From Candidatus Bathyarchaeota archaeon (GTDB taxonomy: Archaea > Thermoproteota > Bathyarchaeia > Bathyarchaeales > Bathycorpusculaceae): DNA of 64,000 nucleotides. Below, in pieces: positions 33,196 through 40,721 of this stretch. Location: contig JAOZHY010000028.1 of the NCBI GenBank assembly GCA_026014595.1, forward strand, positions 120,905 to 184,904, in the 5' to 3' direction. Every line of letters begins with the position of its first letter. Position 1 is the first letter of the stretch. The position numbers were made by a program, and so were the translations under genes. The notes under the pieces were generated by a model, which saw nothing but the letters and a program-made list of their open reading frames with translations, did no database searches and was not told the origin of the DNA.

Positions 33196-33381
33196 CTAGG
33201 CGTCAATGAACCTGCTCTCGTAGCATTGCTGATGAGCGTACCGTGGCAATCTGCTGCTTTTCCTTGCGTGGCTTCCGCCAAGCCGCAGAACCAGCTCGCC
33301 TTCCTTGAAGGGGCACCCGCAGTAGCGGCACGTAGAGTAGAACGCTTTTGAGGTTCGATTGACAACGATGACGTCAGGCAA
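33196..33381 (-). CDS. small zinc-finger protein of the element
   Basis: 61 residues. A likely single zinc site: CRYC near residues 18-21, then, after a basic loop (SHARKSSR), HQQC near residues 50-53. No TM segment. Start TTG 33381 is supported by GAGGAGG eight bases upstream and overlaps the end of the preceding 27-codon gene. Unrecognised beyond the metal-site pattern; small Cys-rich proteins of this kind are common in archaeal viruses, often DNA- or protein-binding. Confidence 0.55.
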   Translation of the reverse strand: MPDVIVVNRTSKAFYSTCRYCGCPFKEGELVLRLGGSHARKSSRLPRYAHQQCYESRFIDA

Positions 33382-33457
33382 GTTTTTTCCTCCTCTGCTG
33401 CTGTTTCCGCATGCGCCAGTAGCGGCGCAGCTCCGAGTCAGGCTTCCTAGGTCTCAT
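33374..33457 (-). CDS. tiny basic peptide (27 residues)
   Basis: MRPRKPDSELRRYWRMRKQQ and seven further residues, more than 40% Arg and Lys. The ATG at 33457 overlaps the end of the upstream 29-residue gene, and its stop overlaps the start of the zinc-finger gene, so three reading frames are packed end to end. Its sequence contains the GAGGAGG ribosome site of the next gene. Coding status is supported only by this tight packing. Confidence 0.35.
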   Translation of the reverse strand: MRPRKPDSELRRYWRMRKQQQRRKKLA

Positions 33458-33536
33458 CCCTGTGTCTCCATCTTAGTTTGGTGAAGGCGGCGCCAACAAT
33501 GACGAGGAATAGGATTACGGTGACGGTTTCGTTCAT
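33447..33536 (-). CDS. tiny single-TM peptide (29 residues)
   Basis: MNETVTVILFLVIVGAAFTK followed by a basic tail RWRHRDE and Thr. One TM segment with positive residues on its C-terminal side. ATG 33536 has GGAG immediately before it, a very short spacing. It heads the string of overlapping small genes; a TATA-like GGTATTTATTTTTC on this strand (about 33679-33692) could be their promoter. Too short for homology judgement. Confidence 0.35.
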   Translation of the reverse strand: MNETVTVILFLVIVGAAFTKLRWRHRDET

Positions 33537-33716
33537 TCTCCGGCCATCTCTCTGAGAAACTGATGAGTTTTCAAGGAAAAATAAAGACTGCGTAAAAAGT
33601 TTTAGATGGAAGAGACCTGAGGTTTCTGCGTCACTTAGGCTAGGCTTTTCTGTGAAGAAATGCCTGGTCCTGATGGAGCTGAAAAATAAATACCCTCAGG
33701 GGTAGGTACCGCTGCG

Positions 33717-33929
33717 TTAATGGTTCTGTTCCTGCAGTTCCTTGTCTATTTTCTCCAGAACAGCAACCAACTCAACCGTTAAACTGCTGAATCTCTGCGG
33801 GTTATGCTTCCGCAACTGCATAAGTCTCCAGCGGTACCGCATAAACTCGTTGTAAAATTTGCGCTGAGACGTGGCTCCGTCACACAGCAACGCCGGCAAC
33901 TTCTTAATGATGCGCCGCTGATTCACCAT
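33717..33929 (-). CDS. small basic helical protein of the element
   Basis: Unrecognised 70-residue protein, helical and basic (MVNQRRIIKKLPALLCDG, FMRYRWRLMQLRKHNPQRF). It could be a small DNA-binding or structural protein. Start ATG 33929 has a GAGAGC stretch just upstream. It is in line with the other minus-strand genes of the element, upstream of the presumed promoter for the tiny genes. Confidence 0.4.
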   Translation of the reverse strand: MVNQRRIIKKLPALLCDGATSQRKFYNEFMRYRWRLMQLRKHNPQRFSSLTVELVAVLEKIDKELQEQNH

Positions 33930-34029
33930 CAGCTCTCGCCTTCATTTTCAGTCTCCGAGGACCGCAAAACACCAGCTTGCCATCTGGCATCCCTGTGATG
34001 GAAACGGTTTGAGGCAAACTTGACCCTGT

Positions 34030-34218
34030 TCACAGGCGCGGCCTCCTCAGCGTTTCATAATGGTCGGCTCGCTGGCGGAACCTTTCACACGCCGGGTCGC
34101 CGGCGACGTGCAGGGCTACGCGTTCTAAAGCGCATTTTCCACGCCAGAAGTCGCAGTCAACGCAGCGCTTAACAGAAGGAAAAGAAAAAAGAGGAAGTTG
34201 CGCGGGAGATTTATCCAT
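34030..34218 (-). CDS. small Cys-containing protein at the element's right edge
   Basis: Unrecognised 62-residue protein. Four cysteines in the pattern CVDC-FWRGKC and, after a gap, ACERF suggest one metal site. No TM segment. Start ATG 34218. It is the last gene before cheA ends on the same strand and is taken as the right-most gene of the integrated element, though it could equally be a host gene. Confidence 0.4.
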   Translation of the reverse strand: MDKSPAQLPLFSFPSVKRCVDCDFWRGKCALERVALHVAGDPACERFRQRADHYETLRRPRL

Positions 34219-34323
34219 GCGAATAGTCTTACACCTAAAACAATATTCCCTGTTTCGACTGAACGATGCATCTTCAGCTTAGCGGGCTGGGGGGTTTGAC
34301 AGAACTGGAAAGTCACTTAGGTT

Positions 34324-36498
34324 TCAAGCGTTCTTCTGCGCTTTGTTGATGAATTGTCCCACGTCTAAGACTAGGACCACTTGGCCGTCGCCTAAGATTG
34401 TGGCGCCACTGATTCCTCTAATACCCTTCAAGGTTTCGCTGAGTGGCTTTACTAGGATGTCCTGTTGGCTCAACACAGAATCAACAACTAGGCCCACCTT
34501 GGTCTTTTCGTCGCCCAAGTAAGTTATTAGGAGTTCAAATTCTTCTTCGTTCGACCCTTCAAGCCCAAGCAGTTTGTGCAGGTGGACAACTGGGATTACT
34601 TTGCCTCTGACGACTATGGCGTCTGTTTTTCCCAGCAGTTTTATGTCGCTTTTCTTTGCTTTAACAATCTCTGAGACTTGACTTGTAGGTATCGTGAAAG
34701 TCTGCCCTGAGTCTTTTACGAGTATCGCCTTGATAATTGCCAATGTAAGCGGCACTTTGAGAGTGGTCTTCGTCCCTTTACCCAGCCGAGTTTCAAACTG
34801 AACCGTGCCGCCGAGAGCCGCGATTTTTGTCTTCACCACATCCATTCCGATGCCTCTGCCGCTTGTTTCAGTGACTTCTTTGCTTGTTGAGAACCCCGGC
34901 AGAAAAATCAGGCTCACCAGCTCGTTGCGGCTCATTTTCGCCGCTTCGGCTTCGCTTGCAAAGCCTTTTTGAACAGCGGTTTCCCTGATTTTTTCTGGGT
35001 CAATTCCTGCGCCGTCGTCTTCAACTTCGATTATGACGTTGTCGCCGCTGCGTTGGGCGGACAGCCTTATCTTCCCTACAGAGTTCTTGCTGGCTTTTTT
35101 TCTTTCTTCAGGTGTTTCTATTCCGTGGTCAATGCTGTTTCTGAGCAGATGTATTAGTGGTTCTCCAATTTCATCCAGTACTGTTCGGTCGATTTCGATG
35201 TCTCTTCCTTCCATCACGAGGTCGATTGTTTTGGCTTTTTGGAGGGAGAGGTCTCTCACCATCCGTGGGAACCTGTCAAAGATTTGACTTACTGGAACCA
35301 TGCGTACCTGCATCACGAGTTCATGGAGGTCGCTTGTGAGGCGGTCAATGTTTCCGGCAATGCGTTTTATCTCTTTGTTTCCGTTGTCCGCAGTGACTTG
35401 GAGCAGGGCAATCTTGCTTATGACTAGCTCTCCAACCAAATTCATTATTTTGTCAAGCTGCTCGAATTTCACCCTGACAGTCTGAGAAGCCCGTACTTCA
35501 GCAAACATTTTAGTCGCTTCCGTCACCTGACCCCTCGGCTCATCAGGGCACCGTTTTACGGCAGTTTCATCAAGCTCTATGGCTGAGCTTTCAATAGTTT
35601 CCGTGGGCAAAGCCGCTACTTCTTCCACCGCTTTCAGTGCAGATGCCTGAGGCGCTTCCTGAGGCTCCGTTGAACTGAACTTATCGGATTTGACTTCTGT
35701 CTCCTGTGCCATGGCCGGCATGTAGTGAACAACGTTTACTTCTTCTATTTCGCAGACTTGGCGTATGCATTTTTCAATTTCTTCTGCGCGGTATTTGCTG
35801 GTGATTGCCATCTTGAACCCGTGTTCAAGCTTTTCTTCTTTGAACGCTTCGAGGTCTTTGGGACTGGGCAGTGTCTTGATTATTTCTGCTAACTCGGAAA
35901 CCTTGCTCATAACCAGGATTGACCTGATGCTTTTGAAGGCGCAGTCGCTGCTGAATTTCAGGTCTACGAAGTAGCAGTGCTCGCCGTAGCTTTCCGCTGT
36001 CAGTATTGCGTCTTTTTCAGTTTCGCCGAGTTCGATGATTGTGGTTTCAACTGTTTTCGTTAAGGGAATTTCTATTTTCTCTTCTTTTGGTTCTTCAAGC
36101 GGAGATGTGTGGGCGGCTTTCTGAAGTTTCTCCGTTAAAGTTGCCACGTCGATTTCTTCTTCAACCCTGTTCCTTATGTTTTCTAATTTTGACGAAAGTG
36201 CATCTACGCATTCGAGAAGAACGTTGATCAGGTTGCTTGATGGCTTGTTTCCCTTACGCAGTCCATCGAAGATGTCTTCCATCTTGTGGGTGAGTTCTTG
36301 GAGGTCTTTGTAGCCCATCATGCCCGAGGAACTTTTTAGGGTGTGGGCTGACCTGAAAAGTACGTTGACGATTTCAGTGTTTTGGTTATCCTTTTCGAGG
36401 CTTAACAGTGATTGTGTAAGCGTGCCTATGTGTTCTTTTGCCTCTTCGATGAATAGTTGTCTATACTGGTTGCTGTCAACTTGCAAGTGACCGCTCAC
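34324..36498 (-). CDS. cheA: chemotaxis histidine kinase CheA
   Basis: Sensor kinase of the chemotaxis pathway. 724 residues with the full domain order: Hpt/P1 with phospho-accepting His52 in RSAHTLKSSSG, a P2-like ferredoxin-fold segment (about 175-260), the P3 dimerisation helices starting near RVKFEQLDKIMNLVGEL, the P4 ATPase (LRNSIDHGIE N-box, DDGAGID, GRGIGMDVV) and the CheW-like P5 from about residue 590. Start GTG 36498. It is the last gene of the che cluster, 47 bases after cheR. No cheW or receptor gene lies in the window. Confidence 0.95.
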   Translation of the reverse strand: MSGHLQVDSNQYRQLFIEEAKEHIGTLTQSLLSLEKDNQNTEIVNVLFRSAHTLKSSSGMMGYKDLQELTHKMEDIFDGLRKGNKPSSNLINVLLECVDALSSKLENIRNRVEEEIDVATLTEKLQKAAHTSPLEEPKEEKIEIPLTKTVETTIIELGETEKDAILTAESYGEHCYFVDLKFSSDCAFKSIRSILVMSKVSELAEIIKTLPSPKDLEAFKEEKLEHGFKMAITSKYRAEEIEKCIRQVCEIEEVNVVHYMPAMAQETEVKSDKFSSTEPQEAPQASALKAVEEVAALPTETIESSAIELDETAVKRCPDEPRGQVTEATKMFAEVRASQTVRVKFEQLDKIMNLVGELVISKIALLQVTADNGNKEIKRIAGNIDRLTSDLHELVMQVRMVPVSQIFDRFPRMVRDLSLQKAKTIDLVMEGRDIEIDRTVLDEIGEPLIHLLRNSIDHGIETPEERKKASKNSVGKIRLSAQRSGDNVIIEVEDDGAGIDPEKIRETAVQKGFASEAEAAKMSRNELVSLIFLPGFSTSKEVTETSGRGIGMDVVKTKIAALGGTVQFETRLGKGTKTTLKVPLTLAIIKAILVKDSGQTFTIPTSQVSEIVKAKKSDIKLLGKTDAIVVRGKVIPVVHLHKLLGLEGSNEEEFELLITYLGDEKTKVGLVVDSVLSQQDILVKPLSETLKGIRGISGATILGDGQVVLVLDVGQFINKAQKNA

Positions 36499-36545
36499 CT
36501 TGCCTTTCTACGGGCGGCGCCGTTTTTCCAGCATGTTTTATTCGA

Positions 36546-37466
36546 TTATTGTGCAACTATCCATTGCCCTCCAGCTGGATTATTTAGATTAAGCTGGTCT
36601 GTTTTCTCTACACCCAAACCGCTGGATGATTTGCAATCCGCGTCTGCCCGCGGCTTTTGATAAACCCGGCAGTTAACATCAGCGCATAAAAATCTCTTGC
36701 TGGGTTCACCACTTAGTACTTCAGATTTTCCAGTTACAAGATACCCTCCTTCGCGGAGCGCATTGTAGAAATGCATGTGAATTTGTTGCTGGCTTTCCTT
36801 TGAGAAAAATATCATGACGTTCCTGCAGAGTATCAAGTCCAAGTTCTTATGGAGAGAAGGCTTCATCAAATCATGTTTCTCAAAACGAACCATGCGTCTA
36901 ACGAAATCCTTCACGCGGTAAGATGTGCCGTTGTTCGAAAAATACTTGTCAATTAATGGGTTTTCGAGGTCTTTCAGTTGTTTTCTGTTGTACTCGCCTT
37001 TTACAGCCTTAGCCAACGCTTCTTCATCAAGGTCTGAGGCAAAAATTTTTACCTTATGAGCGGGCAACTTTTCGCCAAGCAGTTTGTGAACTAGAATAGC
37101 CAGCGAGTAAGGCTCTTCACCTGTCGCGCAGCCAGCGCTCCACATCCGCACTTCAGGAGACTTGAAAAGCCTTGGAAGAAGGGTTTTTTCAAGGTAAAGA
37201 TAAACGTCCCTGTCTCTGAAAAACGCAGTAAAGTTAATTGTTAAATCGTTAAGGGCAAGATTGTACTCGGCAGGATTTTTCTTCAGGTACCTGACATAGC
37301 GGCTGTAAGTGTTGGTTCCAGTAGCCCGCAAGCGAACTGCAAAACGTCTTTTGAGATAATCATTGCGATAACAGCTGCAGTCGAGCCCAGCTCTCTCATG
37401 CAGCAGTTTTTTCAGTTTTTGGAAAGCAATATTCTCAAGAAAATCGCCAACATCAGCCGACGTCAT
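36546..37466 (-). CDS. cheR: chemotaxis protein methyltransferase CheR
   Basis: SAM-dependent methyltransferase that methylates receptor glutamates. 306 residues: an N-terminal helical domain (about 1-95) containing YSRYVRYLKKNP, then the Rossmann methyltransferase domain with MWSAGCATGEEPYSLA, and LILCRNVMIFFSKESQQ near 215. Start ATG 37466. It lies between the cheC pair and cheA. Its antagonist cheB is not found, and receptors are not encoded nearby, so both must be elsewhere or absent. Confidence 0.93.
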   Translation of the reverse strand: MTSADVGDFLENIAFQKLKKLLHERAGLDCSCYRNDYLKRRFAVRLRATGTNTYSRYVRYLKKNPAEYNLALNDLTINFTAFFRDRDVYLYLEKTLLPRLFKSPEVRMWSAGCATGEEPYSLAILVHKLLGEKLPAHKVKIFASDLDEEALAKAVKGEYNRKQLKDLENPLIDKYFSNNGTSYRVKDFVRRMVRFEKHDLMKPSLHKNLDLILCRNVMIFFSKESQQQIHMHFYNALREGGYLVTGKSEVLSGEPSKRFLCADVNCRVYQKPRADADCKSSSGLGVEKTDQLNLNNPAGGQWIVAQ

Positions 37467-37491
37467 CTCAACTGTTTCTCCTCTTGTCGTC

Positions 37492-38208
37492 TCACATTCG
37501 CGCCTTCACACTTCCCAAATCGCAATCCACCAAATCTGGCGGCAAACCGTTTTGCGCGGAATTTTCATGATTTAGCCATTTCTTCCCCTTTTCAGCAAGT
37601 TTTCTTTGAAGCCTGTCGCTGGGAAAAGTTATGAGAAACCCTTCTGTCGAGCTGTCGTATCGTTTGAATCGGGCGTCAAAAATTACTGCAATTTCCGAGC
37701 AAAGCGCTTGTTTAATCAATAGACCATCCATAATCGAGTCGAAAGAGTCAATAATTAGCTGCGGCGGAGTCGAAACAAGCTTGGTCAGAGTGAAGTCTGC
37801 CATGGCGTTAAGGAAGGAACACAGCACTATAGACCCCATCTCTTCAATCGCGGACCTCTCCATTTCAGGAGTAGCTTCGCCCTCCGCTACTTCGTCAATC
37901 ATTAACTCAGCAATCTTTTTGGATTCTTCTTCCTCGAATATCAGCATGATGTCGCAGTCTGCAGTACCTCTCAGCTGCATGAAAACGGTGGCGACAACTG
38001 TGTCATGTTTCTCGTAGATTTCTGGGACAAGGTGAGGCGGCAACATGTGCACTCTCGGCACTTCAATTTTTATGGGTTCATGCAGAACCTTGGAGAGACT
38101 TGTCGTTGCATGCCCCGCGCCCATGCTTCCGATTTCAAGAAGTATGTCAAGCTCTGTGAAGCTGTCTTTAGAGGTCACGGTTTTTGAGTGCGCCATGTTC
38201 GCGTTCAT
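37492..38208 (-). CDS. cheC: CheC-family protein, both phosphatase sites altered
   Basis: 238-residue member of the CheC/CheX/FliY family, which dephosphorylates CheY-P and binds CheD. The first site reads LLEIGSMGAGHA (residues about 23-34) and the second EEMGSIVLCSFLNA. In active sites the pattern is E-x-x-N; here Ser replaces Asn in both, so phosphatase activity may be lost while CheD binding could remain. Start ATG 38208. It lies directly after the second cheC-like gene, which keeps one intact site. Confidence 0.85.
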   Translation of the reverse strand: MNANMAHSKTVTSKDSFTELDILLEIGSMGAGHATTSLSKVLHEPIKIEVPRVHMLPPHLVPEIYEKHDTVVATVFMQLRGTADCDIMLIFEEEESKKIAELMIDEVAEGEATPEMERSAIEEMGSIVLCSFLNAMADFTLTKLVSTPPQLIIDSFDSIMDGLLIKQALCSEIAVIFDARFKRYDSSTEGFLITFPSDRLQRKLAEKGKKWLNHENSAQNGLPPDLVDCDLGSVKARM

Positions 38209-38220
38209 GCCTGTTCACTG

Positions 38221-38952
38221 TCACGTATTTTGACGTCTTCTGCGGCGTGCAGAACCATCAACCTCGACTGCCAGTTTTTCAGCGCAAATTAGTTCAAGGT
38301 TACAGCCTTTTTCCATTTTTCCATCGATAATTTCATTGGATTTTTGTATCAACAGTTCTCGCAGTTCAGGGCTCGGAAATATCATAAGTTGAGCAGGCGC
38401 ATAGTGACCGCCGACGCGCTTGAAGCAGGTGTCAAAAACTATTGCTTCACCAGAGGTTGAGGATAACTTCAGCACAAAATCGCTAATTATAGAATCAAAG
38501 GGCGCACCTATCAGCAGAGGCGGAGCGGAGACGAGATTTATCCCTGTGAAATCAGAAATCGCGGTGAGAAATGACCCGATGAGGATGTTGCCCAGCTCCT
38601 CTGTTGCAGATAGCTCCATGGATGGTTCGCGTGCGTTCGGGGAAAGAGCCAGCGCCATCATGTTTGTGATTTCTTTCAGTTCGGGCATTTCAAAAATAAA
38701 CAGGAAGTGGCACTCCAATTTTTCTTCAAGATGGATGTAAACCGCAGTCGCCGGCATATCGCGGCTGTGATAGAGCTTGGGTAACACATTGGGAGGAACA
38801 CTGCATATTCGCGGAATATCAATCGTTACCGGCTGCTGAAGAATCTCGGATAGGGAAGTTGCCGCGTGCCCTGCGCCGATGCTGCCAAGCTCCAGAAGTA
38901 TCTCTAAATCTTTCTTGCTTGAAGCCGCGGTTTTCATGTTTTTTCTGGTCAC
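38221..38952 (-). CDS. cheC: CheC-family protein with one intact phosphatase site
   Basis: 243 residues, paralogous to the neighbouring cheC. The N-terminal site reads LLELGSIGAGHA (Asn replaced by Ser, residues about 19-30), but the second site reads TEELGNILIGSFL with both Glu and Asn present. This protein is therefore the better candidate for CheY-P phosphatase. Start ATG 38952 overlaps the cheD stop by four bases. Both CheC proteins end with variable basic tails. Confidence 0.85.
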   Translation of the reverse strand: MTRKNMKTAASSKKDLEILLELGSIGAGHAATSLSEILQQPVTIDIPRICSVPPNVLPKLYHSRDMPATAVYIHLEEKLECHFLFIFEMPELKEITNMMALALSPNAREPSMELSATEELGNILIGSFLTAISDFTGINLVSAPPLLIGAPFDSIISDFVLKLSSTSGEAIVFDTCFKRVGGHYAPAQLMIFPSPELRELLIQKSNEIIDGKMEKGCNLELICAEKLAVEVDGSARRRRRQNT

Positions 38953-39578
38953 AGTTTTTTTATCTCTCCGTTGGAAAATCGAATCACTACAACTCCGGTC
39001 TGGACGTTGAAGGCTACTCTGCGCCCATATGAACCTCCTACGTCTTCAGCCGCCAATCTGATTTTGTTAGCGTTCAACGCGGCTTTGACGGCTTCAGTGT
39101 TCTTCACGCCAATAGCTGGACCAGTGCCATTTAGACTTGAGAATATGTTGGCGCCGCCTGCTATTTTGGCAGAGAGGCATGCTTCTTGTCCGCTGACTTC
39201 GCGCACAGCCTTAGCTAAGGCAGGAACAGCGGTGTCAGCAAATTTGCCGGGAAGACAATCTTGCGGCGCGATGGCGGAGTTCGGAAGCATTATGTGCGCT
39301 AACCCTCCGCACCTGTTTGCTGAATCGTATATGCAGAGTGCAACGCATGAACCGACGCTTGTAACTAACTCAATCGGTTTGTTTTCAATTCTCATCTCTG
39401 CCATACCGACACGCACCTCGTTCACTGTTGGGCTCAGTTGAGGATATGTTATACATGTTGCTGTCACTTGTGGGCGCAGGGTCGGTCGGGTGTTAAGTTT
39501 TGGTATTTCCATGATGTTGACTAAGAAAACTGGTTTTTCTGCTCTTACGTCTTGTGAATCTAACAGGTTGGTTGGCAA
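38949..39578 (-). CDS. cheD: chemoreceptor glutamine deamidase CheD
   Basis: Deamidates receptor glutamines and binds CheC. 209 residues as read, but the core starts near MRIENKPIELVTSVGSCVA; the first 60 residues are unusual, and a start at an inner ATG is possible (MAEMRIENK). Catalytic Cys in SVGSC and His in GGLAHIMLP are conserved, as is the C-terminal VQTGVVVIRF. It precedes the two cheC genes, with which its product should interact. Confidence 0.88.
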   Translation of the reverse strand: MPTNLLDSQDVRAEKPVFLVNIMEIPKLNTRPTLRPQVTATCITYPQLSPTVNEVRVGMAEMRIENKPIELVTSVGSCVALCIYDSANRCGGLAHIMLPNSAIAPQDCLPGKFADTAVPALAKAVREVSGQEACLSAKIAGGANIFSSLNGTGPAIGVKNTEAVKAALNANKIRLAAEDVGGSYGRRVAFNVQTGVVVIRFSNGEIKKL

Positions 39579-39588
39579 TGGCTGCTCC

Positions 39589-39957
39589 TCAGCAATACTT
39601 GGCGAGTGCTTCCATCACTTTCTGGGGTTGGAAAGGCTTTACGATGAAATCTTTGGCGCCTGCTTTGAGTGCTTCAGCGATTAGTGCTTGCTGCCCGTAA
39701 GAGCTGACCATCACGACTTTTGCTGTTGGGTTCTCATTGACTATTTGCTTGAGGGCTTCGATGCCGTCTTTGGCTTTGTTTCCTGGGGGCATGACTATGT
39801 CCATGAGCACTAAGTCGGGTTTGGCTTGTTGGAATTGTTGTATGGCTTCGTCGCCGTTTGCTGCTTCTGCTATGACTTCGTGGCCTGATTCCACGATTAT
39901 TTTGGTGAGTACTGCTCTCATGAATTTGGCATCGTCTACCACGAGAACTGTTCCCAT
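39589..39957 (-). CDS. cheY: chemotaxis response regulator CheY
   Basis: Single-domain receiver that carries the signal from CheA to the motor. 122 residues: acidic pair Asp8/Asp9, phospho-acceptor Asp53 in LVLMDIVMP, Ser85/Ser86 in VMVSSYG, and Lys107 in IVKPF. The PPGNKAKDG loop after Asp53 is a few residues longer than in typical CheY. Start ATG 39957; it heads the che operon. A TATA-like ATTAATATAC lies within the 60 bases upstream. No archaellum genes are present in the window. Confidence 0.92.
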   Translation of the reverse strand: MGTVLVVDDAKFMRAVLTKIIVESGHEVIAEAANGDEAIQQFQQAKPDLVLMDIVMPPGNKAKDGIEALKQIVNENPTAKVVMVSSYGQQALIAEALKAGAKDFIVKPFQPQKVMEALAKYC

Positions 39958-40182
39958 ACCGTTTTCCTCACACCTGATTGCTTAATTCTGATTTGGAATA
40001 TAAGTATTGTGTATTAATATACACGATTATTCGTAACCCCGAAACGAATCAACCAAAACCCAAAAACAAGCCACCTCAACGGCAAACCCAAACATCCCCA
40101 ACCATTGAATTCTCCATACATATTCCCCTTTCATAAACAAATTATCCTCGCAACCGATACGCATATCCACAGTGACCCCGAA

Positions 40183-40590
40183 TTGAGCACATCAATCGAA
40201 CTTGAACAATTACAAAACGAAAAAGCACGCCTGCAAGAAGAAACCCGCGACCTAGACGAAGAACTAAAACAGCTGGAAACACGCGCGAAGGTGCTCACCG
40301 AGAAAATAGCAATCAAACAATTAAAAAACGAAAACGCCGCAAAACAAGAAGCAATAAACCGGCTCCAGACCAAAATCGAACTGCTGGAAGCACAACTGGA
40401 AAAACTGACCACAGCATCCACCAGCAGCAAAGAAGACGCGACGACAAGCGAAGATGCCGAGGAAGACCTGGAAGCAGCGGAAAAGGCAGCCGACATCTCT
40501 CAAGAAAAAGACGAAGACACCATCACGGTAACAGCACTCAGCAACGACGAAGAAGAACTAAGCAAACACCTCTCTCAGGAACCTTATTAA
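40183..40590 (+). CDS. coiled-coil protein with acidic linker (paralogue of 7454-7912)
   Basis: Unrecognised 135-residue protein. The start is set at TTG 40183 because from there it aligns with the 7454-7912 protein, also TTG-started; an upstream ATG at 40105 would add a non-conserved 26 residues. A heptad coiled coil (about residues 4-73) includes VLTEKIAIKQLKNEN, matching VLEEKLAIEELRASN in the paralogue. An acidic Glu/Ala/Asp linker follows, then DTITVTALSND and a polar tail. No TM segment. It is monocistronic. Confidence 0.55.
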   Translation: MSTSIELEQLQNEKARLQEETRDLDEELKQLETRAKVLTEKIAIKQLKNENAAKQEAINRLQTKIELLEAQLEKLTTASTSSKEDATTSEDAEEDLEAAEKAADISQEKDEDTITVTALSNDEEELSKHLSQEPY

Positions 40591-40673
40591 CGCCCAATCA
40601 CTACTCCCCACTTTGAATAGACCAGCACGCGAAGAGCTATAATTCTGTAACAAAATTATTTTCGCGTTTGCAT

Positions 40674-40682
40674 TTAAATATC
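40674..40682 (+). promoter_or_regulatory. TATA box of the DUF362-ferredoxin gene
   Basis: TTTAAATAT about 45 bases before ATG 40722. Because the box falls inside the longest possible reading frame, it argues for the internal ATG, which also has GGAGGG upstream. Confidence 0.55.
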
Positions 40683-40721
40683 GTATTTACATGTCTATCT
40701 CTAACATGGAGGGTCAAACTC

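Larger units (their letters stand above)
29320..34218. mobile_element. putative integrated virus- or plasmid-like element
   Basis: A block of genes all on the minus strand that interrupts the surrounding host functions: tyrosine recombinase, SF3 helicase/primase, a 700-base gene-free stretch with iteron-like repeats, and a string of tiny overlapping genes including a two-TM capsid- or pilin-like protein and Cys-rich peptides. The right limit is placed before cheA and the left limit at the integrase end; no direct-repeat attachment sites were found, so both limits are approximate. No tRNA lies at either edge. Size and content suit a small archaeal provirus or integrative plasmid. Confidence 0.7.

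Noticed and set aside
34125..34316. 63-codon frame at the right edge of the element
   Set aside because: It overlaps the 34030-34218 gene in another frame and has mixed composition; the Cys-patterned frame is preferred.
28852..34323. Attachment-site direct repeats flanking the integrated element
   Set aside because: No matching pair of 12 bases or more could be found by eye between the two edges.
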